Source: Mycolicibacterium lacusdiani (GTDB taxonomy: Bacteria; Actinomycetota; Actinomycetes; Mycobacteriales; Mycobacteriaceae). From it: a stretch of DNA of 64,000 nt. Where the stretch lies: positions 868,001 to 932,000 of the forward strand of contig NZ_JAKCFC010000001.1 in the NCBI RefSeq assembly GCF_021916785.1, given 5' to 3'. The position numbers were made by a program, and so were the translations under genes. A model generated the notes under the pieces. That model saw only the letters and a list, made by a program, of their open reading frames with translations. It was not told the origin of the DNA and did not search any database. Numbering within the stretch: the stretch's first letter is position 1; each line of letters starts with the position of its first letter. Below, one piece after another: positions 25,686-35,353 of this stretch.

Positions 25686-27197
25686 GCCCGACTCCTCACG
25701 CGTGTTCAGCACGTTGATCCCGCGGAACAGCGCCGACGGGCAGCCGTGGCTGACGGCGGCGACCTGGCCGGGCTGGGCCTTGCCGCAGTTGAATGCGCCG
25801 CCGAGTTGCCAGGTGGACGCTCCGCCGACGGCTTCCATCGCCCCCCAGAAGTCCGTGGTGGTGGCCTGGTAGGCGACGTCGCGGAGCTGTCCGTCCAGCC
25901 GCCCGTCCCGGATGCGGAAGAAGCGCTGCCCGGTGAACTGAAAGTTGTAGCGCTGCATGTCGATCGACCAAGACTTGTCGCCCACCACGTAGATGCCGTC
26001 GGAAACCCGCGAAATGAGGTCTTCGGTGGTGACGTCGTCGGCAGCGGGCTGCAGCGACACGTTGGCCATCCGCTGAATGGGAACGTGGTGCGGCGAGTCG
26101 GCGTAGGAGCAGCCGTTGGACCGCGCGACGCCGAGCCGGCGCGCGAACACGCGGTCGAGCTGGTAGCCGACGAAGATGCCCTCGCGCACCAGATCCCAGC
26201 TCTGCGCCTGGACGCCTTCGTCGTCGTAGCCGATGGTCGCCAGGCCGTGATCGACGGTGCGGTCGGCGGTCACGTTCATCACCGGCGATCCGTACTTCAT
26301 GCTGCCGAGCTTGTCCGGAGTCGCGAACGAGGTGCCCGCATACGCCGCCTCGTACCCGATCGCCCGGTCGTACTCGGTGGCGTGGCCGATGGATTCGTGG
26401 ATCGTCAACCACAGGTTCGACGGGTCGATCACCAGATCGGTCGGTCCGGCAACCACTCCCGGCGCCTTGACCTTCTCTGCGAGCAGCGTGGGCAGTTCGG
26501 CGAGTTCAGCACTCCAGTCCCACACCTCGTCGCCGGCTACCGCTTCCCACCCCCGCGCGGTCGGCTTGGCCAGCGAGCGCATCGACTCGAACGAGCCAGC
26601 GGCCGGGTCCACCGAGACGGCCTCGATGGTGGGCTGGACCCGCACGCGCTGCTGGGTGATCGACGACCCGAAGGTGTCGGCGTAGAAGGTCTGCTCCTTG
26701 GCGGCGTACAGGCTCGCCGACACGTGGTCGACACCGTCGGCCGCCAGCAACCGGCCCGAGTACTCGTCGAGCACGCCGATCTTCTCGGCCGTGGTCACGG
26801 CGAACGGGTCGACGTCGTAGTCCGACACCCAGGTCGCGTTGGCGTACACGGGTTCATCGGCCAGCTCGATGCGTTCTGCGTTGAGCGGCGCGAGCGTCGT
26901 CGCAACGGCGACCGCACGCCGCGCGGTGTCGGCGGCAACCCGCGGCGCCAGCTCGGCGTGCGACGCGAACCCCCACGTGCCGTCGACGATGACCCGCACC
27001 GCGAGGCCCAATTCGCGCGAGATCACCGACGTCTCGAGTTCACCGTCGCGCAATTGGATGATCTCGGTGGTGATGCGGTGAATGCGGAGGTCGGCGTAGC
27101 TGGCACCGGCGGCGCGGGCCGCGGTCAGCGCGGCATCGGCGAGTTGCAGCCGGGGCAGCGCGAGGAAGTCTGGATCCACACGGCGGTGCGCTGTCAC
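25680..27197 (-). CDS. tldD: TldD-like metalloprotease
   Basis: A 505-residue TldD-family protein. The zinc site HESIGH (HExxxH) is intact, followed by ATEYDRAIGYEAAYAG. The C-terminus has GGAFNCGKAQPGQ and ends with a Ser/Gly/Arg tail. In bacteria TldD works with TldE/PmbA to trim leader or unfolded peptides in the maturation of peptide natural products. I chose the GTG at 27197 (VTAHRRVDPDF). The frame remains open far upstream but without coding support. It is 44 bp downstream of the transporter T-component gene. Confidence 0.88.
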   Translation of the reverse strand: MTAHRRVDPDFLALPRLQLADAALTAARAAGASYADLRIHRITTEIIQLRDGELETSVISRELGLAVRVIVDGTWGFASHAELAPRVAADTARRAVAVATTLAPLNAERIELADEPVYANATWVSDYDVDPFAVTTAEKIGVLDEYSGRLLAADGVDHVSASLYAAKEQTFYADTFGSSITQQRVRVQPTIEAVSVDPAAGSFESMRSLAKPTARGWEAVAGDEVWDWSAELAELPTLLAEKVKAPGVVAGPTDLVIDPSNLWLTIHESIGHATEYDRAIGYEAAYAGTSFATPDKLGSMKYGSPVMNVTADRTVDHGLATIGYDDEGVQAQSWDLVREGIFVGYQLDRVFARRLGVARSNGCSYADSPHHVPIQRMANVSLQPAADDVTTEDLISRVSDGIYVVGDKSWSIDMQRYNFQFTGQRFFRIRDGRLDGQLRDVAYQATTTDFWGAMEAVGGASTWQLGGAFNCGKAQPGQVAAVSHGCPSALFRGINVLNTREESGR

Positions 27198-27241
27198 GAC
27201 TACACCGTAATGGCATCCGGTGCCGTAGCGGCGGACGAGCG

Positions 27242-28072
27242 CTAGGTGCTGGTCGCGAGCGGTGTCAGCAGTTCCACGTAGAGCGACACTGCGCTCAGCG
27301 CAGCGACGATCCCGATCGCCACCCAGTCGCGCAGCTTCGGACCCGACGGCTGCGCCGAGATCTGCCCCGTGCCACCGCGTGCGGTGATGGCGTCGCCCAT
27401 CTCGTCCGCGCGGCGCAGCGCCACGGTGATCGCGGCCGCCAGCAGGTCGACCACTTCGATCCCCCAGCGCCGCAGCCGGGGTCCGTCGATCTGATCGCGC
27501 GGGCGCAGCCGTCGAGCGGCGAACAGCACGCGGAACTCGTCGATCAGCATGGGAAACGCGCGCAGTGCCAACGAGAGTGCGACCGCCCAGTCGTCGACCG
27601 GCACCCGCATGGCTCGCAGCGGCCGACCGAGTTTCGCTACGGCAGGCGCGATCTCCGCGACGTTGGTCGTCCACGACACCAGGGCGCCGAGGCCGAGAAG
27701 TACCAGCGACAAGGCAGTGAGCTGAAGGAAGTTCAGCACGCCACCGAGACCCAGGGTGACCGAACCGACCGTGACCTCCGGCGGCCCCGCGGCGAAGAAC
27801 GCCGTGAACCCACCGAGGAACAGCAGGAACCACAGCACCCGCGGAACGGACGGCAGCGCCCCCCACGGAACGTGCGCCAGCTTCGCCGTCACGAACACCA
27901 GCAGCGCGACCAGCCCGATTGGCACCCAGCCCGGGTAGAACGTCATCAGGACGCCGATGCCCGCGACGACGAGGAGCTTGGTTCCCGCCCAGAGGTCGTG
28001 CACCACCGAGGGGCCCGGCACCGGACGCAGCAGGACGACCGGCCGCCGCTGCTTCTTCGCCGACGCGCTCAC
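27242..28072 (-). CDS. ECF-type transporter T component (CbiQ-like)
   Basis: A 276-residue membrane protein with about five hydrophobic segments. The conserved [24 protein letters not shown] matches the coupling-helix region of energy-coupling-factor T components (EcfT/CbiQ), which join the S component to the ATPases. The GTG start overlaps the ATPase stop (GTGA at 28069-28072), so the two are co-translated. With the preceding fusion it makes a full ECF-type importer. The imported vitamin, metal or peptide-linked compound is unknown. Confidence 0.85.
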   Translation of the reverse strand: MSASAKKQRRPVVLLRPVPGPSVVHDLWAGTKLLVVAGIGVLMTFYPGWVPIGLVALLVFVTAKLAHVPWGALPSVPRVLWFLLFLGGFTAFFAAGPPEVTVGSVTLGLGGVLNFLQLTALSLVLLGLGALVSWTTNVAEIAPAVAKLGRPLRAMRVPVDDWAVALSLALRAFPMLIDEFRVLFAARRLRPRDQIDGPRLRRWGIEVVDLLAAAITVALRRADEMGDAITARGGTGQISAQPSGPKLRDWVAIGIVAALSAVSLYVELLTPLATST

Positions 28073-30123
28073 GATCCGCCTCCCGTCGATGACGCGGCAC
28101 TCGGGGCGGGCGCGATGACACCCTTCTCGAGATGCAGCGTGCGGGGACACAGTCCCTCGAGGCCGGAGAAGTCGTGCGAGATCACGACGACGGTCAGCCC
28201 GGTGTTGCGGCGGAGGTCCTCGAGCACCGACAGCAGACCGCGCTGGCTGGCTGCGTCGAGGCCGGCCAGCGGCTCGTCGAGGATGATCGCCCTTGGCTTG
28301 CGTGCCAGCAGCCCGGCCAGCACGACGCGGCGCATCTGCCCGCCACTGAGCTGGTCGATGCGGCGCAGCCCGAGCCCTGCGTCCAACCCGACCATCGCCA
28401 GCGCACGCACCACCTGGGAGTGGTCGTGGTAGTCGAACCCCGCGCTCGAGGCGATCTCCAGGTCGACGCGGCCCCGCATCAACTGCAGCCGCGCGGCCTG
28501 GAACGAGATCGCGACGGCACCGACCTGATCGGAGACGGGCGTGCCGTCCAGCAGGCACTCGCCGGTAGTGGGTACCTGCAGGCCCGCCATGATCCACGCC
28601 AGCGTCGACTTGCCCGACCCGTTGAGTCCGTGGATGAGCAGTCCATCGCCCTCGTTGACGACGAAGTCGACGTCGCGCAGGGCGGTCGACGCCCACGGCG
28701 TCCCGCTGCCGTACTCGTGTCCGACACCGCGCAATTCGAGCAGCGGCGTACCCGCCGGATGGGCGACCACGCTGGCCTCGGGTACCGGTGCGCTCGACAC
28801 CATCTCGACGTTGTCGGCCGAGCCTCCGTTTCCGGTCAGGTCGACGGTCCGGTCGGCGGAGTCCGCCTCGTCGTTGTAGTGCGTGATGTGCACCAGGGAC
28901 ATCTGGTGCCGCCCGGTCAGGCCGCCGAGTACCGAGATCAGCGCATCTCGGCCCTGCTGGTCGACCATGCTGGTCACCTCGTCGGCGATGAGGAGTCTCG
29001 GTTCGCGGGCCAGCGCGCCTGCCACGGCGAGGCGCTGGAGTTCGCCGCCCGACAGTCCACCGGTGTCGCGTTCGGCGAGACCGTCGAGACCGACCTCGTC
29101 CAGCAGCCGGTCCACGTCGACGTGCGTGCCCGCGGGCAGTCCCCACACCACGTCGTCGGCCACGCGAGTGCCGAGCACCTGACTCTCCGGATGCTGCATG
29201 ACGACCGCGGTGCCGCCCACGCGGCCCAGCCCGACCCCGCCGGGCCGGTCGATGGTGCCGGCCGTCGGCTCCCTTCCGGCGAGCATCAGCATGAGCGTGG
29301 TCTTGCCCGAGCCGTTGGCGCCGGTGATCGCGAGGTGCTCGCCCGCCTCCACGTCGAGGGATGCCGGGCCGAACGCATCGTGGTTGGTTTCGGGATACCG
29401 GAAGCGCACGTCGCGCAGTCGCGTGGGCACCGGGTCGGCGGGCGGCTCCGAGGGATCGGGGGCGTCGAGCTTGTGGACGTCGGGAACGCCGAACAACCGG
29501 CCGAGCACGCGTGACAATGCCCACCACCCGACCAGGCTGACGAAGGTGATGCTGGCGATGCCCGACGCGATGATCAGCAGCGGCCAGTAGCTGAGCAGGT
29601 TGGCGAAGTCGTCGCGCATGCGCTGGGCGAAGGGCTCCAGGCCCGGGATGCGCTCGAGGATGCGCGCGGTCCCCGTGACGTTGGCGGTCATCGTCTCGAA
29701 GATCAGCGTGCGCAAGCGCACCAGCACGGCGAGTGCACCCGCGGCGGCGAGGCCGAAGGCCACTCCCGCGACGACCGCCGCAACGGCGACCGTCGGGGTG
29801 CCACGTCCGCGGCGCTTGACGATGCCGGTCAGTCCGCCGATGTAGGCGCAGTTGATCACCGTCATGGCCCCACCCATTCCAGCGATGAGGAACGCGATGA
29901 CGGCGCCGGCGACGGTGGCCGCCAGCAGCACCCGCAGGCGGTAGCGGTAGGCGAGCAGGCCCATCGGAACCGTGCCCAGCAGCGAGAGGCCCGCTGCGAA
30001 CGGCACGACCACTGCGATGATCGCCGTGGCGGCGCACAGCGCGGCCATGACGGCGGCGTGGGCCAGTTCGGCGGGACGCAGGGACCCGGCACGTCGAGTG
30101 TCGTGCGCGCCGGTCAGAGCCAT
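28069..30123 (-). CDS. ECF transporter fusion: S-like membrane part plus two ATPase domains
   Basis: A 684-residue fusion. Residues 1-215 are hydrophobic, with about six segments. Then come two ABC ATPase domains: first [26 protein letters not shown]; second [27 protein letters not shown]. It corresponds to the arrangement of M. tuberculosis Rv2326c followed by the T component Rv2325c. The first ATPase has the Glu after Walker B. The ATG at 30123 opens the operon. It diverges from marR, so a repressor at 30199-30217 could also affect this gene. Confidence 0.88.
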   Translation of the reverse strand: MALTGAHDTRRAGSLRPAELAHAAVMAALCAATAIIAVVVPFAAGLSLLGTVPMGLLAYRYRLRVLLAATVAGAVIAFLIAGMGGAMTVINCAYIGGLTGIVKRRGRGTPTVAVAAVVAGVAFGLAAAGALAVLVRLRTLIFETMTANVTGTARILERIPGLEPFAQRMRDDFANLLSYWPLLIIASGIASITFVSLVGWWALSRVLGRLFGVPDVHKLDAPDPSEPPADPVPTRLRDVRFRYPETNHDAFGPASLDVEAGEHLAITGANGSGKTTLMLMLAGREPTAGTIDRPGGVGLGRVGGTAVVMQHPESQVLGTRVADDVVWGLPAGTHVDVDRLLDEVGLDGLAERDTGGLSGGELQRLAVAGALAREPRLLIADEVTSMVDQQGRDALISVLGGLTGRHQMSLVHITHYNDEADSADRTVDLTGNGGSADNVEMVSSAPVPEASVVAHPAGTPLLELRGVGHEYGSGTPWASTALRDVDFVVNEGDGLLIHGLNGSGKSTLAWIMAGLQVPTTGECLLDGTPVSDQVGAVAISFQAARLQLMRGRVDLEIASSAGFDYHDHSQVVRALAMVGLDAGLGLRRIDQLSGGQMRRVVLAGLLARKPRAIILDEPLAGLDAASQRGLLSVLEDLRRNTGLTVVVISHDFSGLEGLCPRTLHLEKGVIAPAPSAASSTGGGS

Positions 30124-30198
30124 TGCTCGATTCTGCCAGTCGTGCGGAGACGCCCACTTCAGCAGGCTGTGAGGATGGACACTCGCACCGACGTGCTC

Positions 30199-30217
30199 TA
30201 CATAGAATGCCTATGTA
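30199..30217. promoter_or_regulatory. 19-bp MarR operator overlapping a -10 element
   Basis: TACATAG and CTATGTA are perfect 7-bp inverted arms around AATGC, 12 bp before the marR ATG (30229). TAGAAT (30203-30208) inside the palindrome is a candidate -10. Autorepression by the MarR product is the natural reading. Confidence 0.7.
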
Positions 30218-30228
30218 TCATTGGTGGC

Positions 30229-30672
30229 ATGACCCCCAACGCCTCGGCCGATACGACACTGTCGTCGGATCTGCTGTCCGTCGTCGCCCGGATCAACCGG
30301 CTGGCCAACCAGAGGGTTCGTCTCGCGCTTCCGTTCGCCCAGGCGCGGTTGCTGGCCGTCATCGAAGACCAGGGCGCCGCCCGCATATCGGATCTGGCAG
30401 CGCTCGACCATTGCTCTCAGCCCACCATGACCACCCAGGTGCGGCGACTCGAGGACGCGGGCCTGGTCTCCCGCATCACCGACCCGGCCGACGCACGTGC
30501 CGTGTTGATCAGCATCACGCCCGAGGGCATCGAGGCGCTGGCCGCGGTGCGGGCAGACCGCGGCGCGGTCATCGACCCCTACCTCTCCCGCCTCGACGAC
30601 GCCGACCGCCAGACCCTGGCCGACGCGGTGCGGGTCATGCGCGCCCTGCTCGAGGACGCGCAGAACCACTGA
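30229..30672 (+). CDS. MarR-family transcriptional regulator
   Basis: A 147-residue winged-helix protein. The DNA-binding part is ISDLAALDHCSQPTMTTQVRRLEDAGLV, with a wing ITDPADARAVLISITPEG, all standard for MarR. I chose the ATG at 30229 because it follows the promoter palindrome. A longer upstream frame would cross that palindrome. It is followed 41 bp later by an MFS pump on the same strand, so it most likely controls efflux of a small compound. The position next to the ECF genes matches Rv2327 in M. tuberculosis. Confidence 0.88.
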   Translation: MTPNASADTTLSSDLLSVVARINRLANQRVRLALPFAQARLLAVIEDQGAARISDLAALDHCSQPTMTTQVRRLEDAGLVSRITDPADARAVLISITPEGIEALAAVRADRGAVIDPYLSRLDDADRQTLADAVRVMRALLEDAQNH

Positions 30673-30713
30673 CACCACGCATTTCGCGTTCAACCACGAG
30701 GAGGACCCGCCCG

Positions 30714-31958
30714 ATGTGGCGCCAACCCAAGGCCGTCTGGGCCGTCGCGTTCGCTTCCGTCGTCGCCTTCATGGGCATCGGACTCGTCGACCCGATCCTG
30801 AAGCCCATCGCCGACAACCTCGACGCATCGCCGTCGCAGGTATCGCTGCTCTTCACCAGCTACATGGCGGTGATGGGCGTGGCGATGCTCATCACGGGAG
30901 TGGTGTCGAGTCGGATCGGCCCGAAGCGGACGCTGCTGCTGGGCCTGGCGATCATCATCGCGGGCGCCGGCCTGGCGGGCATGTCGGGCAGCGTCATGGA
31001 GATCGTCGGATGGCGGGCCCTGTGGGGCCTCGGGAACGCGCTCTTCATTGCGACGGCGCTGGCCACCATCGTCAACTCGGCACGGGGTTCCGTGGCGCAG
31101 GCGATCATCCTGTACGAGGCGGCACTGGGCCTCGGCATCGCGGTCGGGCCGCTCGTCGGCGGCGTCCTCGGCTCGATCTCCTGGCGTGGACCGTTCTTCG
31201 GCGTGTCCGTCCTCATGGCGCTGGCGTTGGTCATCACGACGTTCCTGCTGCCCGAAACCCCACGGCCACAACGGGCGACGACGCTGGCCGACCCGTTCCG
31301 CGCGCTGCGGCACCGCGGTCTGTTCGGCGTCGGGGTTACCGCGCTGCTGTACAACTTCGGCTTCTTCACGCTGCTGGCGTTCACGCCGTTTCCGCTCGAC
31401 ATGTCGGCTCACCAGATCGGGTTGATCTTCTTCGGCTGGGGCGTCGCCTTGGCCTTCACCTCGGTGGTGGTCGCGCCGCGCCTGCAACACGGGTTCGGCA
31501 CCATCCGGGTGTTGATCGTCAACCTGCTGTTCTTCAGCCTGACTCTGGTCGTGATGGCGCTCGGCACCGATTCCAAGGCCGTGCTGGCCACCTGCGTGGT
31601 GATCGCCGGGCTGTTCATCGGCGTCAACAACACGCTGATCACGGAGACTGTGATGAAGGCGGCCCCGTCGTGCAGGAGCGCAGCGACCCGGGGAATCCAA
31701 CCCGTAGAGCGTGGCGTGGCGTCGGCGGCCTACAGCTTCATGCGGTTCGGCGGAGCGGCGGTGGCCCCGTGGCTCGCAGGCGTATTGGGCGAGCAGATCA
31801 GCGTGCACCTGCCCTTCTGGGTGGGCGCCGGGGCCGTGCTCCTCGCCGCGGTCGTCCTGTTCGCCACCCGCGGACACCTGGCAGGGGTCGACGCGGACGA
31901 GGATCCCGAGGACCAGGCGCTCGACGAGGCCACGGCGGTGACGGTCGGCAGCGACTGA
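30714..31958 (+). CDS. MFS drug/metabolite efflux pump with in-frame insertion
   Basis: A 414-residue major-facilitator protein with about 12 membrane segments. The loop-2 motif SRIGPKRTLLLG (MFS signature A type) and the efflux-type helix-5 sequence GIAVGPLVGGVLGSISWRGPFFG are present. The ATG at 30714 has a ribosome site (gaggagga) and follows the MarR gene. Residues around 320-331 (SCRSAATRGIQP) look inserted: removing 36 nt restores the usual APVERGVASAAYSF join. The insert lies in a loop, so the pump may still work. The substrate is unknown. Confidence 0.88.
   Translation: MWRQPKAVWAVAFASVVAFMGIGLVDPILKPIADNLDASPSQVSLLFTSYMAVMGVAMLITGVVSSRIGPKRTLLLGLAIIIAGAGLAGMSGSVMEIVGWRALWGLGNALFIATALATIVNSARGSVAQAIILYEAALGLGIAVGPLVGGVLGSISWRGPFFGVSVLMALALVITTFLLPETPRPQRATTLADPFRALRHRGLFGVGVTALLYNFGFFTLLAFTPFPLDMSAHQIGLIFFGWGVALAFTSVVVAPRLQHGFGTIRVLIVNLLFFSLTLVVMALGTDSKAVLATCVVIAGLFIGVNNTLITETVMKAAPSCRSAATRGIQPVERGVASAAYSFMRFGGAAVAPWLAGVLGEQISVHLPFWVGAGAVLLAAVVLFATRGHLAGVDADEDPEDQALDEATAVTVGSD
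31668..31703 (+). repeat. 36-nt inserted sequence within the MFS gene
   Basis: The segment begins after GCCCCG and ends before a second CCCG, so it is flanked by a short direct duplication. It keeps the reading frame (12 codons). It contains GGAGCGCAGCGACCCGGGG, which resembles short GC-rich sequences scattered in mycobacterial genomes. Confidence 0.55.
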
Positions 31959-31965
31959 CCCCCGG

Positions 31966-32694
31966 CTAGGTGACGGTGGTGCCGATGAGCGTGCCGACCA
32001 CGTAGGTGGCCGCGATGGCGATCGCACCGAAAGCCAACTGCCGCAGCGACCCCACGACGATGCCCTTGCGGGTGAAGCTCGCGGCGACACCGCCTGCCAG
32101 CAGCAGACCGATGCCGCCACACGCCAACCCGAGCCACAGCGAGCCGAAGCCCAGCAGGTACGGGATCAGCGGGACGATCGCGCCGATCGAGAACATCAGG
32201 AACGACGACCCCGCCGCCACCCACGGCGACGGCTTCTCCCGGGGATCGACGCCGAGTTCCTGAACGAGGTGAAAGTTCAGCGCCTGGGTCTCGTCGCGGT
32301 GGATCTCGTCGGTGGCCTTGGTGGCGGTGTCCTTCGTCATGCCCATCGCCATCAACATCCCGACCAGCTCGGCTCGCTCGGCCTGAGGGTGCTTGCGGAA
32401 GGCTCGGCGTTCCACGCGCACCTCCGCCTCGACTTGCTCGTTGGCCGTAGTCACCGAGGTGTACTCACCGAGCCCCATCGAGAACGCGCCCGCAAGCAAG
32501 CCCGCGACGCCGGACACCACGACGGTCTGGGCGCTGGCGCTGGCGGCGACGCCGGCAATGAGCGCGGTGTTGCTCACCAAGCCGTCCATCGCCCCGAACG
32601 TCGCCGCGCGCAGCCAGCCACCCGACACGTTGGAGTGCGTATGGTCGATCTGATCTGGCAGGCCTTCGGCAGGCGGGCCGTCCGGTTCGGTCAT
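31966..32694 (-). CDS. VIT1/CCC1-family iron/manganese transporter
   Basis: A 242-residue protein with five hydrophobic segments. The first conserved part FGAMDGLVSNTALIAGVA and the segment GEYTSVTTANEQVEAEV, with Glu-rich metal-binding helix residues, are typical of the VIT1/CCC1 family, which moves Fe(II) or Mn(II) out of the cytoplasm. The gene converges with the MFS pump (7-bp gap) and diverges from the acyl-CoA oxidase-like gene. No iron box was detected near the start, though IdeR boxes are hard to judge by eye. Confidence 0.85.
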   Translation of the reverse strand: MTEPDGPPAEGLPDQIDHTHSNVSGGWLRAATFGAMDGLVSNTALIAGVAASASAQTVVVSGVAGLLAGAFSMGLGEYTSVTTANEQVEAEVRVERRAFRKHPQAERAELVGMLMAMGMTKDTATKATDEIHRDETQALNFHLVQELGVDPREKPSPWVAAGSSFLMFSIGAIVPLIPYLLGFGSLWLGLACGGIGLLLAGGVAASFTRKGIVVGSLRQLAFGAIAIAATYVVGTLIGTTVT

Positions 32695-32796
32695 GACGGA
32701 GATTCAACTCTCACTCCGATGTGACGATTCGATGAGGCTCCCCTGGGTTTGCGACATCACAGTTTCCCGGCGCTCCCGGCGGGCTACGGTCGAAGT

Positions 32797-34764
32797 ATGA
32801 CGACCACGGTGTCCTCCACTACCAGCACAGCCGATCACCTGCGCAACGCACTCGACGGCCGTTGGCGCGACGTGAAGAACCGCATGCGCCAAGAACTCTC
32901 CAACGAAGTGTTCAAACCGCACTACACGCCCAACACCGTGATTGCCCGCACCAAGGTGACGGAGCAGATGCGGATCATGGCCGCGCAGGGCTCGGCCGAG
33001 GACGGCTTCAAGAAGGAGCATGGCGGCAACGGCGACGTCGGCGCCGCGGTCACTCAGATCGAGATGCTGGCGATGTCCGATCTCTCGCTGATGGTCAAGG
33101 CCGGCGTGCAGTGGGGGCTGTTCGGCGGGGCCATCGAGAACCTCGGCACCGAACGTCACCACCAGGCGTACGTCAAGAAACTGATCGACCTCGACGTGCT
33201 CGGCTGCTTCGCGATGACCGAGACCGGCCACGGCAGCGACGTGCAGTCCCTGGAGACCACGGCCACCTACGACCCGGCCACTCAAGAATTCGTCATCGAC
33301 TCCCCCACCCGCACGTCGCGCAAGGACTACATCGGCGGCGCCGCGAACACCGCGCGGGTCGCAGCGGTCTTCGCCCAGCTGATCACCCAGGGCGAGGGGC
33401 ACGGGGTGCACTGCTTCGTCGTGCCCATTCGCGACGACGACGGCAACGACCTGCCGGGCGTGACGACCTCGGACTGCCAGTACAAGGGTGGTCTTCCCGG
33501 CGTCGACAACGGCCGCATTCAATTCGACCAGGTCCGCATTCCGCGGGAGAACCTGCTCAACAAGTACGCCGACGTCGCCGAGGACGGCACCTACAGCTCG
33601 CCCATCGAGAACCAGGGACGACGGTTCTTCACGATGCTGGGCACCCTGATCCGCGGCCGCGTCACCGTCGGCGGCAGCGCGGGCGCCGCGGCCCGCGTCG
33701 CCCTCGACATCGCGACGCGGTATGCGCTGCAGCGCAGGCAGTTCGAGGCGCCGGGCGCCGAGGACGAGGTGCTGATCATGGACTACCTGGTCCACCAGCG
33801 CCGACTGTTCCCGCTGATCGCGAAGTCGTATGCGCTGCAGTTCGCCCAGAACGAACTGGTCGCGAAGTGTCACGAGCTGCAGACGGCCGACGACCCGGAC
33901 GCCGAGGAACAGCGCGAGCTGGAGTCCCGCGCGGCCGGCCTCAAGGCGGCGAACACGTGGCACGCCACCACCGCAATCCAGGAAGCCCGCGAAGCATGTG
34001 GCGGCGCAGGCTATCTCGCCGAGAACCGCCTCATCGCGCTCAAGGCCGACACCGACGTGTTCACGACGTTCGAGGGCGACAACCACGTCCTGACGCAGCT
34101 GGTCGCCAAGGAACTGCTGACCGCGTACGCCGACGACATCAAGGGCATGAGCCCGGTCGAATGGGTGCGGTTCGCCGCGAACTTCGCCGGGGAGCGGGTC
34201 CTCAAGCGCACCGCCGCCCAGACGATCATGCAGACCATCCTCGACACCCGGCAGGACAACGAGGAGGAGGGCTCGCTGTTCAACCGCGGCACCCAGGTCC
34301 AGATGTTCGAGGACCGCGAGGAGTACATGCTCGCCTCTGTGGCGCGCCGGCTACAGGGCAAGTCCAAGGAGATGTCGCCGTTCGAGGCGTTCAACGCCGT
34401 GCAGGACCACGTGCTGCACGCGGCCAAGGCGCACATCGACCGGATCATCCTGGAGGCGTTCGTCGCCGGCATCGACTCGTGCGACGACGACGACGCCCGC
34501 GAAATCCTCAACCTGGTCTGCGACCTTTACGCGCTGTCGGTGATCGAAGCCGACAAGGCCTGGTTCGTGGAGCACCGCTTCCTGTCCACCGAGCGCTCCA
34601 AGGCCGTCACCCGCGCGATCAACGACCGGTGCCGCAAGCTCCGTCCGCACGCGCTGCTCCTGGTCGAGGGCTTCGGCATACCGGAACAGCTGCGCTACGC
34701 GGAAATGCTGCATCCCGAGCACATTCCGGATGCCGACGAGCACGTCGAGCAGAACGCCGAGTAA
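32797..34764 (+). CDS. Acyl-CoA oxidase/dehydrogenase-like flavoenzyme
   Basis: A 655-residue protein whose length and core match the acyl-CoA oxidase (ACOX) subgroup rather than typical 380-residue FadE proteins: ETGHGSDVQSLET, RKDYIGGAANTARVAAVFA, DCQYKGGLPGVDNGRI, GRVTVGGSAGAAARVAL. It should introduce the first double bond of beta-oxidation using FAD, with O2 or an electron-transfer partner. The ATG at 32797 is preceded by TACGGT (32785-32790), a possible -10 for a leaderless transcript. It diverges from the VIT1 gene. Confidence 0.85.
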   Translation: MTTTVSSTTSTADHLRNALDGRWRDVKNRMRQELSNEVFKPHYTPNTVIARTKVTEQMRIMAAQGSAEDGFKKEHGGNGDVGAAVTQIEMLAMSDLSLMVKAGVQWGLFGGAIENLGTERHHQAYVKKLIDLDVLGCFAMTETGHGSDVQSLETTATYDPATQEFVIDSPTRTSRKDYIGGAANTARVAAVFAQLITQGEGHGVHCFVVPIRDDDGNDLPGVTTSDCQYKGGLPGVDNGRIQFDQVRIPRENLLNKYADVAEDGTYSSPIENQGRRFFTMLGTLIRGRVTVGGSAGAAARVALDIATRYALQRRQFEAPGAEDEVLIMDYLVHQRRLFPLIAKSYALQFAQNELVAKCHELQTADDPDAEEQRELESRAAGLKAANTWHATTAIQEAREACGGAGYLAENRLIALKADTDVFTTFEGDNHVLTQLVAKELLTAYADDIKGMSPVEWVRFAANFAGERVLKRTAAQTIMQTILDTRQDNEEEGSLFNRGTQVQMFEDREEYMLASVARRLQGKSKEMSPFEAFNAVQDHVLHAAKAHIDRIILEAFVAGIDSCDDDDAREILNLVCDLYALSVIEADKAWFVEHRFLSTERSKAVTRAINDRCRKLRPHALLLVEGFGIPEQLRYAEMLHPEHIPDADEHVEQNAE

Positions 34765-34780
34765 ACCGGCAGTCGGGTGA

Positions 34781-35260
34781 CTAGGGGCCGGGGACGGGGT
34801 CCAGCGCCTTCAGCGCGCCATTCGCGCTCTGGAAGCGCACGGAACCTATGCCGGTCGGGCAGCACGCCTGATCGGCGCCCTGGCGCCACTGGTACTGCAC
34901 CGTGACGGTGTCCGGGCCGGAGTTCACGATCGCGACGTAGGGCCGCGGCTCGGGGGTCGGGGTGCCGATCGGCGTGCCCGCGTCGAAGAACAGCACCTGC
35001 CCTGGCGCATCGGGCGCCGGCGAGGCCGAGGCGACCTGCACCCAGTACAGCGTGCAGTCACCGGTGTTGCCGCGCGCGGTCTCGCGCCACTGCGTGCCCG
35101 CGGGCAGCTTCGCGATCTCGGCGGCCACGACGTCGGCAGCGGGCCCGTCGTCGGCCGTGCAGGTACTCGCCGGAGGGGGCTCAGCGCTCGGCGGGCTCCA
35201 ACCGCAACCCGCGGTGACGAAGGCCAGGAGCGACGCGATGACGATGAAGAGGTTCCGCAC
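34781..35260 (-). CDS. lppP: LppP/LprE-family lipoprotein
   Basis: A 159-residue lipoprotein. The signal sequence ends in VTAGC (lipobox), then a Ser/Pro/Glu linker and the LppP/LprE domain: WVQVASASPAPDAPGQVLFF and YVAIVNSGPDTVTVQYQWRQG with a CC pair. It is attached to the outer membrane leaflet face of the cell envelope. I chose the GTG at 35260 because TAGGCT (35273-35268) lies 7 nt upstream, giving a leaderless mRNA. The longer frame would run back into tRNA-Asn. M. tuberculosis Rv2330c is the counterpart. Function unclear. Confidence 0.8.
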   Translation of the reverse strand: MRNLFIVIASLLAFVTAGCGWSPPSAEPPPASTCTADDGPAADVVAAEIAKLPAGTQWRETARGNTGDCTLYWVQVASASPAPDAPGQVLFFDAGTPIGTPTPEPRPYVAIVNSGPDTVTVQYQWRQGADQACCPTGIGSVRFQSANGALKALDPVPGP

Positions 35261-35280
35261 GGCACTGAGCCTACGGGTGG

Positions 35281-35353
35281 CTCCCCCGCCTGGACTCGAA
35301 CCAGGAACCGTCCGATTAACAGTCGGAAGCTCTGCCAATTGAGCTACAGGGGA
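35281..35353 (-). tRNA. tRNA-Asn (GTT)
   Basis: A complete 73-nt cloverleaf: acceptor TCCCCTG/CGGGGGA (one T-G wobble), D arm GCTC...GAGC, anticodon stem TCCGA/TCGGA with loop CTGTTAA (anticodon GTT), T stem CCTGG/CCAGG with TTCGAGT, discriminator G. No CCA is encoded. It lies 20 nt before the lppP start codon on the same strand. Confidence 0.95.

Noticed and set aside
27242..30157. 971-residue frame joining the T component with upstream sequence
   Set aside because: The upstream part is an out-of-frame shadow of the ATPase fusion. The real start of the T component is the GTG at 28072.
35261..35338. N-terminal extension of the LppP-like protein
   Set aside because: It would translate the tRNA-Asn gene and precede the signal peptide. 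The GTG at 35260 with a -10 hexamer is preferred.
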